Below the pieces are notes generated by a model. It saw only the letters and a program-made list of their open reading frames with translations. It had not been told where the DNA came from and searched no databases. 64,000 nucleotides of DNA from positions 4,304,220 to 4,368,219 of the forward strand of contig VWZX01001688.1 of NCBI GenBank assembly GCA_013399015.1, written 5' to 3'. Below, piece by piece: positions 46,961 through 61,269 of the stretch (position 1 is the stretch's first letter; every line of letters begins with the position of its first letter). The DNA is from Galbula dea (lineage: Eukaryota > Chordata > Aves > Piciformes > Galbulidae). Position numbers and translations under genes: made by a program.

Positions 46961-48384
46961 CCCAGCAGGATGGTGGCTTCTCTATGGTGAGTGAGCAGCT
47001 GTTGACTGTGGCTCTAATTGCTGCCCTGTACTCTTGATAAAGTGAAGTAGGGGAGGGAAAGCCCTGCTGAGCTACAGCTTAACAGATCCCCTTATGAATA
47101 GTCTTCCTGAAGGTGCTGCTGGTTCTTCTAGTCAGACACAGTGAAATTATTCTTACCCATGTAGCTTAATCAACAAGAAGTGCATTGGGCATATTGTTGG
47201 GAAGGAAACTGCTCTATGCCATGAAGCACTAGCTGGGGTATAGCTGCAAGATAAACAAACAACTTTTAATATCTAGACATTTCCTTGGGTTGTAGTCTGT
47301 ATCCAGAATTTAGTACCAGAAAGAACTGGAATTTTTGCTTTTCAGTCATCTCCTGCCTCCAAAATGTAATGTCTCTCATAAACAAGTAAGCTGAAAACTC
47401 ACAGCACAGATTTATGCAGTTGCTGACATGGTGCACCCTAACCTGTGGGAAAGCTTTCTGCTTTCCAGTTAGGTTCTTTAGAGGTGCACATTACTCATTT
47501 CCATAGGCACAGAGGTAAAAATAGCAATGCTCCTACCTGCCTGCTATGTCTGTGCATTAGTGCAATGTTGGAAAGCTGTGGAGGGCAATGTTACTTGGAG
47601 TACAAATAAATCAGGTGACAGTTCTATTTTTTTTTCAGTTGGGGTGGAAGTGGAAAATGTGATATGTTTTTAGTTGAAAACAAAACCCCTGCAAGCAGTT
47701 ATTTTGACATAATTAAAATGCTTTAAGATATTGTTTCAATTTTGACTGTTTCAAATTCAGTAGAAAAATAACTTCAGAAAGTAAATCTGTCACAACAAGA
47801 AAATGTTGTAAAAATTTAGGTCTGGAAATAACCAATGGTATACTGTATTCTGGAAATGTTTTGATGGAAGGGGGGAACTCCAAATTCACTAACAGATTGC
47901 AGTTTATAGGCAATTTACTTCTTCATCAGAGTAGTTTTATCAATATATCTTGAAACAGCTTCACCACCTGTCTCTTATCTCTATGGGTTAATTTTTCTTT
48001 ATGAAATTGCTTTGTCTTTCTTGTGTCTTCAAATGGATAGCAAGCTGATCCTTTACTCAACCTACTCCCTTTTGATCTGATGCTACATTTGTCTCAGTCA
48101 TAGAAAATGTTGCTCAACAGGATACCAGTCCCTTTGACCTTTCCCTGGGATACACAGTCCCATGCCATGCAGTACCACACGTGCCTTGAAGTAGAGTTTG
48201 CAATCCTGCAGATTGAGCAAGGTAGAATTGGGATGCTTTAATCTTTGTACAGCTTTAAGCAATCCAGAGATGACATTATTTCACTACTGGGTTGCACATT
48301 TTCTTCACTGTGGTTGGTAGGATCTATGGAAAAAAAAATGGTCAGCATGTGCTCAGTGGAAAATCTTCAAAAGGAAAAATAAAG

Positions 48385-48520
48385 TAACAACAACCCAAAC
48401 AGTGTTGCTTTCTTCAATGACATAAACCTCATTTGCATCTAATCAATTAAATTGATTAATCAATCACCTAGCATTTTTCAGTAGAAAAATACAGAGGGAT
48501 GCATGGGGTAGAACAGTTTT
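48385..48520. promoter_or_regulatory. Candidate regulatory element: octamer plus overlapping homeodomain palindromes
   Basis: A perfect POU octamer ATTTGCAT (48431-48438) is followed at once by TAATCAATT-A-AATTGATTA (48440-48458, 9-bp arms), which overlaps a second perfect palindrome ATTGATTAATCAAT (48451-48464). At least four homeodomain/PBX-like cores sit within 34 bp. This is the densest motif cluster in the window. Confidence 0.35.
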
Positions 48521-51500
48521 AATGTTTTATTTAGCCTTCTATTTTGACATAAAAATATATTCTTGCTTTTCTATGCCTTTGTGAGCTCTCTTAGAGTATA
48601 TGAGACTTCTGTTTGCTTGAGCAACTGGGATAATGCCTAGCCAGGAGTCTGCTGAAGGATGGAGCCAACAGATCTTCCTCATGTTTCTGTCATGCATGTG
48701 GAAAGAAACAGAGTCCTGCAGCTTGTAAGAGGCTTGTAGGAGGCAGTTTGTCCACTACTCAGTTTCCAAGTAATTTCTTGTGGTCAAAAGTTTTAGTTCC
48801 TGTGACCATCCAATCATTCAGGAATGGATATTATGTTTCTACCTTTGTCATGTTGTTTCAGTCTCCTCATACCGTCTCTTCAGCTAACATTGAAGCACTT
48901 GGACAAAGAGGATGTTCTACCATGAGCAATAGTGTACTTAAGCCTGAATACAGAATGTAGGACATCCAGTGAGGGACACTGGCCTCAGCAGTTCTGAAGG
49001 CATTGTTTTTCCCCCTCAGTACAGATTCAGGTGGCTGCAGGAGGTAATTTAGTATAGGATAGGTAAAGTGCAGGCTTAGAATGCAATTTAATATAGTTGA
49101 CAGCTTTTTTTTAACTTACATTTTTATCAACCTAAAAACTAAAGCAAATAGGGATGCAACCTGTAAAGTTGTTGAATCATTTTAGTGAGCTTAACCACAT
49201 GTTTAGCCTGAGGAAGAAGGAGTAGTTAATTTTATATCTAAATTTTTTTTCTACCCAAAGCACAGAAGCCTCCTTTTTCCTGAAGGCAATTTCAAGCTCT
49301 TATCCAAGAATGAAAATTGATAATTGTTATAGCTGTACTTAGTTGATCTTAATTTTAGTGAAGCTCCAGGCTAGCAGATATGAAAATATCATCTTCCTGG
49401 CTGATAAACTGGTTAAATGCATTGGTGCAGGATTTTGATGAAGTAGCAATAGTTAATATTTGTTGCTTAGCAAAGAGCAGTTGTCATCCTTATTTTGGAA
49501 CTAATCCAAATAGGGAGGGAATAAAGAATAATTCAGCTGCAATATGAAGTGTTTCTTTTTTATATATATGCAGACACACAGACATTGTTAGACAGCATAC
49601 AATGTTCTTGTAGGAAATTGTTTGCTTTCCCTGCTGATGAGATGAACATAAGGAGGTTCCAGTGCCTGTGCCTATACCTTGTCCAATTTAAACACTGGAT
49701 GATAGACTTTTCCACTGAATAGACTTTTCACTCTATGTCAATATAATACAGAAATTTGTGTAGAAAATACCTTTATCTCACCTGTACTAAGGGAGACAGC
49801 TGTATGGGAAAGCTCTTTAAGGTGGGTGAGCTGCTCTATGCTTGTAACACAAACAGCACTCCAGGGCCTTGAGGTCTGTGCCTAGCTCCAGTACAGGGCA
49901 TGAAAAAAGGTCCCACCTAGAAAACAAGGATTGAGATGGCTACCTGCACAGCAGGGTTTTACAAATCACTGTTAACACTTGTAAAAGCCAGTATATTCTT
50001 TCCCCTGGGTCTAGTATAAAAATGCAGGGTTGTGGTACCAGTTTGGAGAGCTGTGAGTCCCCCCAGTCCACATATTAAAACTTAATTTGATGTCTCCTCT
50101 TCAGAAAGGATTTTTCTTTCCTGCTTTCTCCCTCCCATGCATTCTATGCCCAGAACTGTGTTCTCTAGAATACCTCAGGACACACTAGATTTAGAACATC
50201 TGAAGGCAATTTTTACAAGCATTTAAACTTTAGGCATAAAAAAGGCAACTTCTTGCTTTTCATTAATTGTCATTTCTGGTACTTATAGCATGCTGTTCTC
50301 CACTACTCAACATAAACAGGAGAACAAGGAGTTAAACACTGCCAAGTCAGAGACTAGTGTAGGAGGCTTAGTTCATGTGAAGAAAGAATTCTGTTGCATC
50401 TTCATATTTCTGATAAAACAGATCCTTATCTTTGTATTCTCCTGTGGTGTCAGGACTTGCTGTATTTACAGTTAGAGTAATTAGTAACAAGACAGTATCT
50501 GTTTTGTTACATCTCCACTTTGGAAGTGAGGGGCATCATGATGCTCAGTTGTCTGATCTTGCAGGTACTGTACCCTGAAAGTTTTCCCTAGAAAAAGTCA
50601 TTTTAAAATGAAATGGGACTTTTTTTTCTTTTTTCCTCTAAATGACTTTTCAGTACTCCTTGCAGAAACACTGTAAAGAAGTTAGAAATTCTCCTTCCTA
50701 GCAGGATTAGGACTATTGGCCAAATGGATGCTGAAAAGTTAGAGTAATAACTCCTAGAATTCAGTCAAGCAGAGTATTGGATCCTTTGCAGGAATATTTA
50801 ACCTTAATGTTATTTCTCTAGTGTATTTGCTCAGGAGACAACATAGTTTTCCAACTGTGTTGAGAATACTAATTCACAGAGAGAGATTCTATGATTAAAA
50901 TGGAAATCTTTGTAATGTCATTTGTGGAAGAATTTTAGATCATCTTAAAGTAGAGTGGTTGAAGTCTGCTATTCATCCATTCCACAGGCAACTGCTTTTC
51001 TTGGTGTATACAAGTATTTGTGTGTTTATAAGGAGAGAGAAAAAAATAAACAACTGTGACTGTTTCAGCAACTTGAATACTGCTGTGATGAAAGAAACCA
51101 GATATTATGGATTCATTCTAAGGCATGAAAATATTTGTGAAGTATGAATTTATTAAAGGACTTAAGTACTTAAAACATCTGCTGTGCATCATATAGCTAT
51201 TCAGATAAGTTTTATTTGAATATGTATAACACTATTGCTAACTAAGATCACAATCAGAAATGAACCTTGAAATGCAGCAGAAAGTTCTCTAGCATAACAA
51301 TATTCAGGTAGTAAGTAGAGAGAGATTCATTTAGAACACATGCAGTCCACACTCCCAAATCAGCCTGAAGGAAGTAAAAGCAGAAAATGAGGGACATGTT
51401 GAGATAATATGGTGATAACTGGATAGAGAGGCAAAGGTGCCAGTTCAGCAGTGTGTCACACCTTGATTGTGATTGCAATCATGTAAGCTTATGAGACTGG

Positions 51501-54500
51501 AAGTCATACTTATAGATGAAGAGCAGGTGAGAAGATAAAATAAGGCCCTTAGAGGCAAAGCAATACAGGCTGTTTTTCAATGACTTTGTGAGAAGAAGCA
51601 ATGTCAAATGCCAGGAGCAAGAGCTGAAACTTTACTCATTAAATGTCAATCCCATCATTCCATTCTCTGCTTTTCTTTCTTCTATAACCCAAAGATGCTT
51701 TTACTATACTCAGTCCTGGTCTCTAACTTCTACAAGCTCATCATTTTATTTGTGAGTTAAGGAAACACATTAAGGAAATGGAGACAGAAAAGATAAGTAA
51801 CTTGCCAAAGGCCAAACAGAGCACTTGAGAGGGAGTCAGGCACAGAACCTCAGTTCTCTAGGCTCATTTGTTTAACTTGTTTTCCTATTTTCCACCTCTT
51901 TTCTGTTCCCTGTCCCTCCCTCTATTCTTGTTTGAAGTATAAGGGACTTTATAACCCTGTATTTCTTACAACTGTTTGAAGGGTCTACAAGAGTGCAATA
52001 CTGCTGATTGCTTTTGCTCAAAGATGGGGGCGTTTCTAGACATGTCACATCTGAAAAGTGAATGACTTTTGGGATCTAGTCCTTAGTTTGCAGACACAAG
52101 GGACACATGCAAGGAATATCAAATGCATGTCTGAAGCCAGACTCTGTGTCTCTAAGCATACAATGTTTTATTTTCTATAGAAGGCCTAAAATGGGAATTT
52201 TCTCTCCCTATCTAGCCAAGAGGAGCCTCCTTTTAGGTATTATCTGCTATATAAATATTGGCCTACTCCTTAAAGCTAGTTTCATAGAAAGTTGAAGGCA
52301 GTCTAAGGAGGAGAACATATTCTTCTATATGTGTTGGATAAGGTAAATGATATCAAATAAAATGAAGGATTAAAACATGCTTGAGCTTGAAGTAATAGAT
52401 ATAAATACGACAGGAATTATTGTTTACTTACATTTTTCAGCTGGGTGTGTGCAGTCAGTTTGCTGGGGATTTATGTTATCCCATCAGTTAATTTACAGCC
52501 TGTGCCAACTCCCATAGCGTGCACCATGCTAGCAGCCTCAGTTGTGAGCTACCAGCAGCCATATGCCCTAGTCCAGGCCCTGGTGCACCCCTCCTTTTTC
52601 TTGCCATTTCCCCTAATTGCCTGATTTCTTAACCTGCAGTGAGGAGAGACCCTCAGAGAAGGTCAGCTTTCTGCTACCCAAAAAGCTGCAAAGCATGCCC
52701 TAAAGTCCAGGTGATTCCAGGCATGGATCACCTCCAGCTTTGTAGTGAGGACTTACCCAGAGATGCTTTTTTCTTGTAGTTGACCTTGTATGGGGTTTAT
52801 TTTTTCCCATTTATTGTTTTTTCTTTTGCAGAAGTCAGTCTCTTTTTCTGTAAAGGGCAAGAGCCAGAGGATTTATCCAGGAGCACAATCTTTTGCTTGT
52901 CCTGAGGTGTGGATCTTGCTATGGGTTTCTAACTTTAAAATGCATGTGGTGTTTCACCATGGTGCTGCTTCCTGACACGTGTTGTCCATGTTGAAAATAT
53001 GTGGCATGGGTAGCAGTCTTTATCTTAAATGCATTTCACTAAAATTGAGGTACTCTTAAAAAGCACAAGACAAAAAGGGGGGAAAAAAGCTTCCTGGATG
53101 CTTTTGTAATAGTTGGTACTTTGTGAAATTGAAGTCTAAGCCTTTTAATGAGGGTGGTCCTTCACACTAAGAAAAGATAATGACTGAACTTCTCTTTTAC
53201 TTTTTTTTCTCCAACTTGTTGAGGTTTAGAAGCTTTGTTTTCTGCTTGTCACAATGTTTCAAAGCACAGCAGTACTGAGATCTCTCTTAGAAATCAAATA
53301 GGAAGAGCAGGGTCTTGCACCTTGGAGGAAGACTAAAACACACGTTGCAGTGATTTGTGATCCACACAACACATTGTATACTCCACATTGCTTACAAGCA
53401 CTATGACAGGGTCAAAACCAGCCTTAGTAATATAACCATAAAATGAATGAAACAAAACTCAGAGATGTCTTGAGACAGATTCATATCATTATACTTAATG
53501 TAAAAGAAAAAAATAAAAATTGCATATAAAGGTCACCCAAAACATTGGAAGAGCAATGGAAGAGACTAACACAGTTGGAAAAAAAAAAAAAATATTTACA
53601 GTTGTTTAACCACAACTATTTCAAACTATGTAAGAATTTCTATAAAGAGTTTAAGCAAACAAAGGAATTCAGTATATACATTAAACTATGAAGTAAATTG
53701 ACTCAACAATAGAATTGTTCACCTGCAATAAATCAAACCCTTACAAAGTAATTAATGTGCATCACTTTATTTCTAATGGCTAGTAAGTAGGAATAACTCT
53801 ACCAGGTCAAAATTCTCTGTTTCATCAATGAAACCAGGTTTTGTCTCTTTGAGTGTTTTGTATGTGGTAGTTGGAAACTTTAGGTGTGTTGCTGTCGTAA
53901 CAGGGATTACATTCAGGTTTCCATAGAGAATGCAGACCTTGGTGCTTTGTTTTGCAGAGACCTTTTGAATTCTTGCAGCAGCTGCAAAAGAGAAGTTGGG
54001 CTGGGGGTAAGATTCAGAGTACAGCTAGGGTGTGGGCTAGGGTCCAGATGAGCCAGGCCAGAGTGGTGATCTTTGGGAACACTTGAACACTTGTCTAAGC
54101 CTCAGTCTGGATTTACCTGTCAGTAGCTAAAAGTAGTAGTACAGCAGTCTGCACAGAAGCTAATGATTGATTTTTAAGGCTAGAACTGAGTTTTTTTCAG
54201 ACACCATAATGCTAGAAGAAATATCCAAAATCATCTTTTCCCCCTAGTTTCTGCTTTGAGCCTGAAACCAAGTTTTGCTTTAGAAATGGTTTCTGTTTTT
54301 CCTAGGATATCAGCTGGCCAAATGGAAGATCTGCCTTTCTTCCCAAGCCTTTCTATGTTTGTACCTTGCTGCAACAGTGACCATCAGCCTCCAGCTTAAA
54401 ACAGGGAGAAGGACAGTTCTCTTAGCTCCTGGAGGGGGGAAGCAGCTAGGACAGAGTCTAGGCCAGGCACACTAGGCTGTACTGACCAGTACCAGTGGTG

Positions 54501-55239
54501 TTGGGAGGCTTGCAGTGCAGGGCAGTGATACTATGGCTAGAGAAGGACCACAGGGCTGCTTTTTATTCCATGGTTTTTCCACTGCCCCCAGAGCACTTGG
54601 TGGTGGAAGCTTGGCCCCCTTAGAGAATCAACAACCAACACAAAGCCCAGAAGTTGCATGTTGAGCATTTATTTTGCCAACTGCTCCTTCTGTTAATCTG
54701 ATCAAACTTTACCAAGAATTATGCAGAGGGTTGATACACTGAAAAATACTTCAGAATTAAAAATGTACTGTTTGCTGGTAGGAAAAGGGTAACGTAGCAA
54801 CTCTTGTGTTCTTTGGTAAAAAAGCAATGCCTAAAAGTTGACTCTGATTCTCTGGGTGATTCAGGCTGGCTGGGTGTGGCACTTGGGGAAATTTGATCCA
54901 CCAACTGTTTACATAAACTGAGGAGTGTTTGTCTAAGCACCAGGAGACAAGAGCCTAGCTGGGTAAAGTGCTGTAAAGAATTCTTTTCGCACAACGATAC
55001 TTATTTGCCATCCAAAGAGGCAGGCAGGTAGATGCTAATATAGCAGAAAATAAATTTCTGAGGACCAGTTAAATCCCCTCTCTTACACCATGGTTAAACT
55101 TTGTGTTCTTTACCTTCTGGAGAGCTCAGTGCCTGCCTGGAGAGATGATAGCTGAAAAGTGCCTCCCAAAAGTATCTCTTTAGGCCTTCCAAAAATAAAG
55201 CATACCAATGCACTAAAAAGTAAAAAAGAAATTAGTTGT

Positions 55240-55485
55240 AAAAATTATTTCCATTTTGTATAATGTTTACCAGAGCAACTGCAGAACTTTCATAATGACA
55301 TAATTATTCTGCCTGTCAAGCGGGTCTAGTTTCAGCTAATACTAGCCATGGAGAGCTCTCATATGTAAATGAACTGTCAGAAAGGAGTTCAGAATTTAAC
55401 ATTAGGTGCTGATTTCAGTCCTGATAAATTACTTTGATCCACTGAGTCATACCTTGTTGTCCTTCCAAATGAATGCAAGCACCTT
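55240..55485. promoter_or_regulatory. Candidate regulatory block
   Basis: Contains a forkhead TGTTTAC (55264-55270), ATGACATAATTATT, GCCTGTCAAGCGGG with a retained CpG, the palindrome GAGAGCTCTC (55351-55360), CATATGTAAATGA and TGATAAATTA. Free of repeats, with the smooth texture of conserved non-coding DNA. Conservation untested. Confidence 0.25.
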
Positions 55486-58400
55486 CTCCTGGAGGTGAGT
55501 CACCCCTGGAGACGAGGGACAGCCTGACCTAGCTACTGTCCATGTATGGTATGTGTAGGTACATCAAGAAGTGCTGAACTCAACTATTTGGCAATCTATG
55601 ATGTATTTATTCTCATGATATTAGTGTGAGGTAGTGAAATGCTTTGTTCAATTTTGCAGCCATGGAGCAAAGGTGTGAAATTTTCAAATGTGTTGAAGCA
55701 GCTAAGCCTTGAGTTCAGTGGGAGCTGAGATGGCTGATGTGGAGTCCCAGCTCCCACTGATTTCTGTGGGAGCTAGACGACTTGCCCAAGGAAATACAGG
55801 AAAACTGGAGCAGAGACCAGAGTTAATCTACATGAATGTCCCAGGCAGCAAACTTTCTTGCTTTCAATGGAATTGTTTTCAATTATAACTTCTTGTTTTA
55901 ATAAAAGCTCTATCCTCAAAATCTGATGAGAATATACTTAGACTATGGAGTTTATGCTTTCTGCACATGAATTTAGTGCATTTGCAGGTAGTTGACTGGA
56001 GAAGTCAGTATTTCTGAAGTTTCTGATATAAGAAATAAAAAAAACCCCTGTAAGCAAAGTAGTGTAAACTTTTAATAATCACCTTACATATGGAAACTAG
56101 CTCCTCCCTAGCCTTCCCCTGCCTTGCTCTCTTTGCCTTGTGCTTTTATGGGTGAGTGGGAACAAGATGAAGAATGTTTATTCACGCAGCAAAGACCAGG
56201 TTATTTTTAGCAAGGGAGGATCCACTTCTGCAAGAATAGTGATAGAAGCACTTCAGGACTTCTGCTGTGATTGTAATGGTGGATCTTAAGCTGCAATATC
56301 TCATGTAACAGTACATGTCTAGGTTTGTGCTTGCCCTTCAGAACAGACACAGGGCAGAGCTAAATCTAAAAACACAGCTTTCCTGTGAGAGGCTTCTACT
56401 ACCAGTAATGCTTTATTATGTTCCAGTGCCTAAAAGGAACACTTTAAAGGCACAGACGTTTAAGAGAGCAGAGTTCTGAATGTGAGAGGACTGATTTGTA
56501 AGGTCTGGCTGTTCAATATAGCTGAATGTGTATTCCCACAGGTGAGTCTGGGAAAGGATTGAGCACATTTTCCCCAGGACAGCTCCATGCATTTTCTATT
56601 CCTGATCAAGATCTATTCATTGGGCAAGTGCTGTTTAATCAAGCAGCAGGAAAAGGGTGTGTGCTGTCTTCAGAAGTACAAAGAAATCTCATTCAAAGAC
56701 AGTCCCATTCTTAAAAGGCTGGTGTTTAAATTAGACCTGCCCAGACAGGTCTGGCATGTTTGGTGTGACCCCCTTTTGCTGTGGATGTTCCGGTTAGAAC
56801 TATCTTACTGCTTCCATTTAAAATAAAAACAAAACTGCCACAGAAAACATAGATCAAGCCAAGCTCCAGAGAGTTGTCAGACCCTGTTGCAAGCAATGTT
56901 TCATGGTAAACCACTGCTACTGAAAGGTAGCTACAAGCAAAGATTTTAGAAAAATAGTTAAAAGATCAAATTCAGCAGATAAACTTAGGAGAGGATGTGC
57001 TAATCAGCAAAGGCACCATGGCAGAAGTGACACATCTCTTTGTTTTGTTCCAGTATATGGGCTTCATTGGTTTTCAGATCCAATACTTTAAAGACCTAAA
57101 TGTTTGAAAGGCTCTGTGACTGTCTTTGGTCCTAGAAACCTGGCAGAGTGTGTCCTTCTCAGCTGCATTAACAAGAGATGCCACTTTCCATCTTTGATAG
57201 TCAGAAGAGTGGTGCTCTTGGCTTATCAAAATGTTTTTCTTCTTCTTGGTCTTGCATGCCATTCTACTTCACTCTTCCAATATTACATGTGATGAAAATG
57301 AGTCTTAAAGGTCACTAATGCTGATTTTAATCTTGTTGCCATGATCTGCTATAGCTTTGCAGGTTATTAAACAAATGAGATTGTGTTGTGAGATGTGCAG
57401 CTTTTAATTTCTGGTGTAAGGGCAGACCACCCTGGTAGCTACTAGAGTCCATATGTTCAGCTTTTCCCTTGGAAGGCCTCTTGGTGGGTTACAGTCTGCC
57501 TCAGTCTTCCTCAATCTACTGGCAGAGGTAGCAGATGCTCAGCATAGGTCTTGCAGTGAGTCATGTATGGAGAATGAATGATCCATCTGCACACAATGAT
57601 GCATGTCAGGAGAGGAGCATTCACACCAAGGCTCCCTAGGAGCCACTCCTGGGCTGTACTGCTTATGGGGATGAGTGCAAGCCCAACACTGTAATTTCCC
57701 TGGGTATTCACTGTTCTCCTTCAGCCTTGCAATGTCAAGGTCTCTGTAGAGAGGAGAAAGATGTCTGGCTTGGCTGACAACAGCTGGTGGCAGGGTACCC
57801 CCTGAGGCAGCCTTGCAGAGCTTAGGACTGCTTCTCCTCGTTTGTTTGAGGAAGTCTAGGAAGCTGTATTACACACAAAAGCATTTTACCTCTGCTTGTG
57901 AAGCATGGGAGTGAAGAAGAATTTTCCCTTGTCTGATGTGAGATGGGATAGAGCAGAAACACAGGTATCATGCTTTCCAGTGAACCTTAAACTGTGCCTC
58001 CCTTTGTGAGTTATCACAAGCAGCTAGAGCCATTTACCAGGATTCATTACAAATAATTTTAAATCTGAGCCACAACACAAAGAGAAGTTGTTGCAGGAGA
58101 AGTCAGGAACTACTCCAAACTAGCAATCTCTCACAGTCAAGAAAGATCAGATACTGCTTTATTGATCAAGCCAGTATGGAGCTTCTGAGCAGTCACTGAG
58201 GGGAATGAACCCTGGTGAGGTGAACAGCCTACAGGATGATGAAGGTCCAGTCTTGCCACTTTCCTAAGGATAAAAAAGAAAGCAATCCTGTGCATTTGAG
58301 GTACTGCAGGGTGCAGGTGAAACCCTGTGTTTATAAAAGAGAGTCTAGTATCACATCTATAGATTAGATCTATTGCAATGGAGAGGTCAAAGTTTTCTCT

Positions 58401-59147
58401 TTCCTTACTTACATGAACTTGGTGTTGAAATCTTTTGTCAAATGTAGAAATCACTGCCTTGTGGTTAGATTTTTTCAGATTACTGCATTGCATTTGCATT
58501 CTGGGCCTTGTATGTCTAAGGACACCTCATCGTTGGGGAATATCTTTGTCACCATCTCTCCTTTGTGCCAGTTCCTGCCAGTTTGGAGAGGAAGAAAGGA
58601 CGTGGGAGGTCTGCAGGATAATGGATAGCTGAAGCTCTTTGGAATCTTGTTGCTTTCAGTAGAAAGACCCAAAGAAAACCATCTTGTAAGAATTGCTTAG
58701 TCTCTAGTAATTTGAAGATTTGTCACTGTAACTCCTTCCTTCTAATCCTCTTTAGAAGCTAAATTTGATTTAGATCAGATCCAAGACAAGGCAGTTTATG
58801 TGACTGTTTGTAGCTTTCTTACTGTTCAAAGTGCATGTAGTACTTTGGTAAGCTTAAAAATGTCATGTGAAAACCACCCTCAGTTTCATCCTCGGTGAGC
58901 AAAATATTCTATTGTAAACATGAACCTACACAGAGGACCATGATGCTTTTTAAAATTGATTTTGGCAAAATTTCATCTCTAATATTTCTTCATCTAAGCT
59001 GTAGTTCTTGAGCAGTGATCAGAGTAGAAGTCCTACAGTTATCTCTCAACCAGATCAAAATCTTCTGAAGGCAGGGGTGATTCTGCTCAGAGATCAAACC
59101 TGAGGCTAAGAACAAAGTTACACCTTGGTATGGTTCCTTCATTCTTA

Positions 59148-59169
59148 TATATACATATATATGTATATA
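59148..59169. repeat. 22-bp perfect AT palindrome
   Basis: TATATACATATATATGTATATA reads identically on both strands, centred between 59158 and 59159. Alternating purine-pyrimidine AT sequence, able to form a cruciform or be slippage-prone. Confidence 0.9.
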
Positions 59170-61269
59170 GTCCATCTTTTATAATTTGTAAAAGGTGTAA
59201 AAAGTTTGCAGTTTTTCCATACCACAGCTGAAGTGGGGATTGCTTGCTAAGCAGCAGTCCCCTGTGCTAACTACTGGAATACCTCTTGCTCCAGCATCTG
59301 AGGCACTTGTGTGTCTGTCTTTCCACTTTCCACTGCCTGTCAGCAGCACAGTTTATGAGGCTTCCAAGGAAAAGCTCTTGTCAGAGTGGGAAAAGAGCTA
59401 ATTGTACCTTTGTGGGGAATCTAACAAATTGGATAAATGCATCCAAATGTTATATAGGGCTGTGAGTCTTTGCAAAGCATGGAAGAATTACTTTATACCA
59501 TGGAATGGCTAACTGGTTTTGTTTTGCTTAAAAGTGTGTTAGGAATATTTCTGATGCTAAGGCTTGTTCATTTCTTAGGAAGCTGTAAAACAGATACATT
59601 TACAAGTATGAGTAATGGGAAACAGAAAATTTCTGCACAATGCAGACAATCCTTTCATGTTACATCATTCAAAGCAGTGTATTCACATGGGGATATATTC
59701 AGGCAAAGCTCCACAGCCAGAAGACCAGGCTCCTCTGCTTGGCTGTGCTTTTAATGTAGGAAACTTTTGGTTAAGATTTGTGGGTATCTTTCACACAATG
59801 CATCAAAGAGATGGAAAGTTGAGGATAATCATTCCCACACATAAATCTACGTGGGCTAAAGTACAAACCCTTCTGTGCTTATTGCAATTTAAACATTATC
59901 CCTTACATTTGCTCTTGAAGATCCCCTAACAGTGTAGACATTTCAGCAAATGCACTTCTGAGATTGCTGATCTATCAAGCCAATGAAAAGCTGAAATAGC
60001 TTAAAATGTGCAGAAAAAAATGTTGTACAGAAATGTGTTAAGAATTCCATTTATTTCCTGTGGCTAAGTTTCTTCATATCACAGAAACCAAAACATGCTT
60101 TTGTAACACAAATACCTTTCAAAGCTAGAGGAACCAATCAGAATAACTAGCTTTGGTGTCTGCATGTAGGAGTGGATCCCAGTAATTGACTATTGAACTA
60201 TAATGTGTCATGAAGAGGAGCAGTTCAGACTTTATATTATGATAAATGTTGTGTGGAGGTAGAAGGAAGAAAAAATGTAGGTTTTAAGACTTTGTTTTTG
60301 TTTTTTAATTTGTTTTTACAACTGTGTGCTGTTTCTTCTAAGGTGTCTTGTTCTGAAATGTTAATGAGTTGCTGGATTTAGCAGTGAGATCCCAACTACC
60401 CTACAGTCAGGAACTACAGTTTTTAGAAAACATGTAGCACCATGTGATTATACAAAAATCTGGAAGCATAAATGAATATGTAAATGTACATAAGGCTTAT
60501 AGTTAGGTATGCAAACACTTAGCTGCAGACACAGCTTGTGTATGATGTGTAGGCAGAGGTAAACGTGACTGCAAATGTAGCTCTGTGCCTATCTCTGCCC
60601 TGGCTGCTAGCAAGGTGTCTCCATCCTGAGATGCAACAGTCTTTGCATTCCAGTCCAACCTGAAGCTAAAGTGAATTTAGTTAGGAAAACTTATGCTAAG
60701 CTGCCCTGCCTCAGCACATGCATGCTGAGAGCCAGCTCTAGCTTTGCTAGGTGCTAGACAGAACATAGAAAGATTATGGAAAGCATGTATGGAGAAAATC
60801 CTGTCTTTGTCCCCTTTGAGAATGAAAGAGTTAGCAATGAGAAAAGATTGGGGGGGGTGTGTGTAATTTATTTATTTTTTGTAATTGTTTAAAGAGATGG
60901 ACTGACCCACCAGAACCACAGCAGCCCAGCAGAGTGCTGGCCAGGCCCAGAGTCAGGGCCTCCCTCCCCATGAGTGCCGAGCAAGGAGCCAGCAATGCAA
61001 CCAGATGCCACTGCTGGCAGCGCTGAGGATAAAAAGCGTCCAGACTCTTGGCACTTCGGTCTTGCATCTGCCAAGCTGCTCCCCCCTAAATAGCCCCATC
61101 TACCACTCCAGATAAAGGAGCATGGTGAGAGGAAGGGGTCAAAGGGGATGAACTCCCTGCAGCCAGGAAAAGGAGGTTGTGTAATGTGCCCGAAGGTGCC
61201 CTCGATCATGGGGTTTCCTTTCCAACCCTACTAGAGTTCAGGGGTTCCTGGTTTTACACTCCTTTTGGT

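Noticed and set aside
60890..61210. GC-rich patch with two minus-strand frames, considered as a BMP7-related or unknown exon
   Set aside because: The translations resemble no TGF-beta family sequence, and CpG content is low for a promoter. Left as intergenic.
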